Assembly: GCA_963682025.1 (NCBI GenBank)
Contig: OY821520.1
Span: forward strand, 235,215,530 to 235,279,529
Length of the DNA stretch: 64,000 nt
From: Cordilura impudica
Lineage: Eukaryota; Arthropoda; Insecta; Diptera; Scathophagidae
Direction of reading: 5' to 3'
Made by a program: the position numbers and the translations under genes. Shown piece after piece: positions 62,985 through 64,000 of this stretch (position 1 is the first letter of the stretch; each line of letters opens with the position of its first letter). The notes beneath the pieces are model-generated. The model was not told the origin of the DNA. It did not search any database and worked only from the letters and a program-made list of their open reading frames with translations.

Positions 62985-64000
62985 ACATGTTGTAGAAAAC
63001 ATTTTGGAATAGAATAATATACCTATTCGTTATACATTTCATGTTATTCATTATTCTCTTCAAAGTGAATAGTTTTATTCAATGATTCTTTTTTTTTCTA
63101 AAAACTATTCTAATAACACCGACTCAGTTGGTCACATAACAGAGTTATCGTACGTACTCTTTTTAAATTGAAACCATTAACTAACACAATAACAACGCCA
63201 GCAAAAATGCTAAAGACGTCTAAATATAAATTGCAAAAAATAAAACTTGTTGTATGACCACGTGCTTTTTTTTATATAGTTTGCTTTTGGCTCAAAACAG
63301 AAAAAACCAACAAAAATATTTGAAAAAATCAACCACCTTCTATTGCAATAAGCACGTTTTTTTTAATACATTTTCTTCTCTCCTTTATAAACAAAAAAAA
63401 AATTTACATAAAAAAATGTTTTTATCATTATATATAGCGAAAGATTTTAGTTGGTTTTTCTTCTTCTATGTGCATATGTATATTCTAGACAGTCTGCGTT
63501 GATGTTAATATTTTTATTATTATTCAGTCTGAGTGAGAATAACTACAAGTATGTATGTGGTATTTGTGAGATTTTTGTTTAGATGTAAGTTTTTTTCTTC
63601 ATTTCCTCATTTATTTCAATTTCTAAACATTCAAGAAAAGAATACTACGAATAAAGGTTGCTTAATATATTATATACAAAAGAGATACTATGTATGTATG
63701 TATGTATGTATTAGATATGTATGAGTATGTCGTAGATATGTAAATTTGCGTGTGTTTTTGTGTTTTAGATGTCTTCTACTTTTGCGAATTATCTGGGCCG
63801 TTATTTTATACATATTCAATGTCAAGGTGGCCTCTTAGGGTTGATGACTTTATTGCTTCCTTTTTTTTTTTTTTTTTTTTTTTTGAATAGTTTTTTCTTT
63901 AATTTGAGTTTAATTTTTCTTTTCTTTAGAAAGAGTTTAAACACTAAAGATTTTAGTATAATTTATGTTCAGAGGATTTAATGTGATGATGATGATGATG
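62985..64000. other. AT-rich spacer with simple repeats to the window end
   Basis: GTATGTATGTATGTATGTAT at about 63691-63712, a T-run at 63861-63883, and GATGATGATGATGATG at the end (63984-64000). Short ORFs (63254-63502, 63533-63724, 63769-63981) have no recognisable domain. Confidence 0.45.

Noticed and set aside
62704..63063. 119-residue minus-strand ORF
   Set aside because: It lies across the duplicated interior and the TIR of a MITE, with no domain or codon bias.

Overview
This is an AT-rich eukaryotic window, most probably from a fly genome and perhaps a calyptrate fly. It contains short interspersed Helitron-like elements of the INE-1/SGM type, irritans-type and DD41D mariners, Tc1, hAT and piggyBac relatives, Jockey-clade LINEs, Ty3/Gypsy remnants and a tRNA-derived SINE. 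There is no rRNA, no CRISPR array and no prokaryotic operon. Nearly every long ORF is transposon-derived and broken. Only one short stretch (31731-32675, + strand) looks like exons of an ordinary host gene.

Layout. 0-9.8 kb: LINE pieces, a Tc1 N-terminus, an unassigned 2.4-kb TIR DNA transposon with a decayed transposase-like gene (2184-4594), Helitron-like copies A1 and B1, a hAT fragment and an irritans-type mariner. 10-15 kb: a minisatellite, a 0.9-kb TIR element, long T-rich DNA, a decayed Tc1/mariner relative and a SINE. 15-26.7 kb: a pile-up of mariners (one split by a Helitron-like element, one split by an 856-bp inverted-repeat element with a TAA duplication), LINE pieces, a Gypsy pol remnant, Tc1-like remnants and a DD41D mariner. 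28-30.6 kb: a minus-strand Jockey-type LINE interrupted by a DD41D mariner. 31.7-32.7 kb: candidate host exons. 33-39.9 kb: a dispersed repeat split by an MITE, Helitron-like fragments, a deleted Gypsy element, a LINE reverse transcriptase piece, and nested TTA/TAA-flanked elements. 41-44 kb: a three-level nest, a Foldback-like element inside a mariner inside another mariner. 46-48 kb: a Tc1-like element with both TIRs, carrying a SINE. 49.7-52 kb: a piggyBac copy split by the best-preserved mariner transposase of the window. 52-64 kb: Tc1 remnants, MITEs, and a Tc1-like element (56508-60904) that holds a 2.3-kb Helitron-like element containing about 104 perfect copies of a 7-bp repeat.

The genes do not form a pathway. 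The window is a stratified record of transposition: TA duplications for mariner/Tc1, TTA/TAA for PIF-like elements and a 9-10 bp duplication for the Foldback-like element order the insertions. All family assignments come from motifs and from comparisons between copies within the window. No database search was possible.
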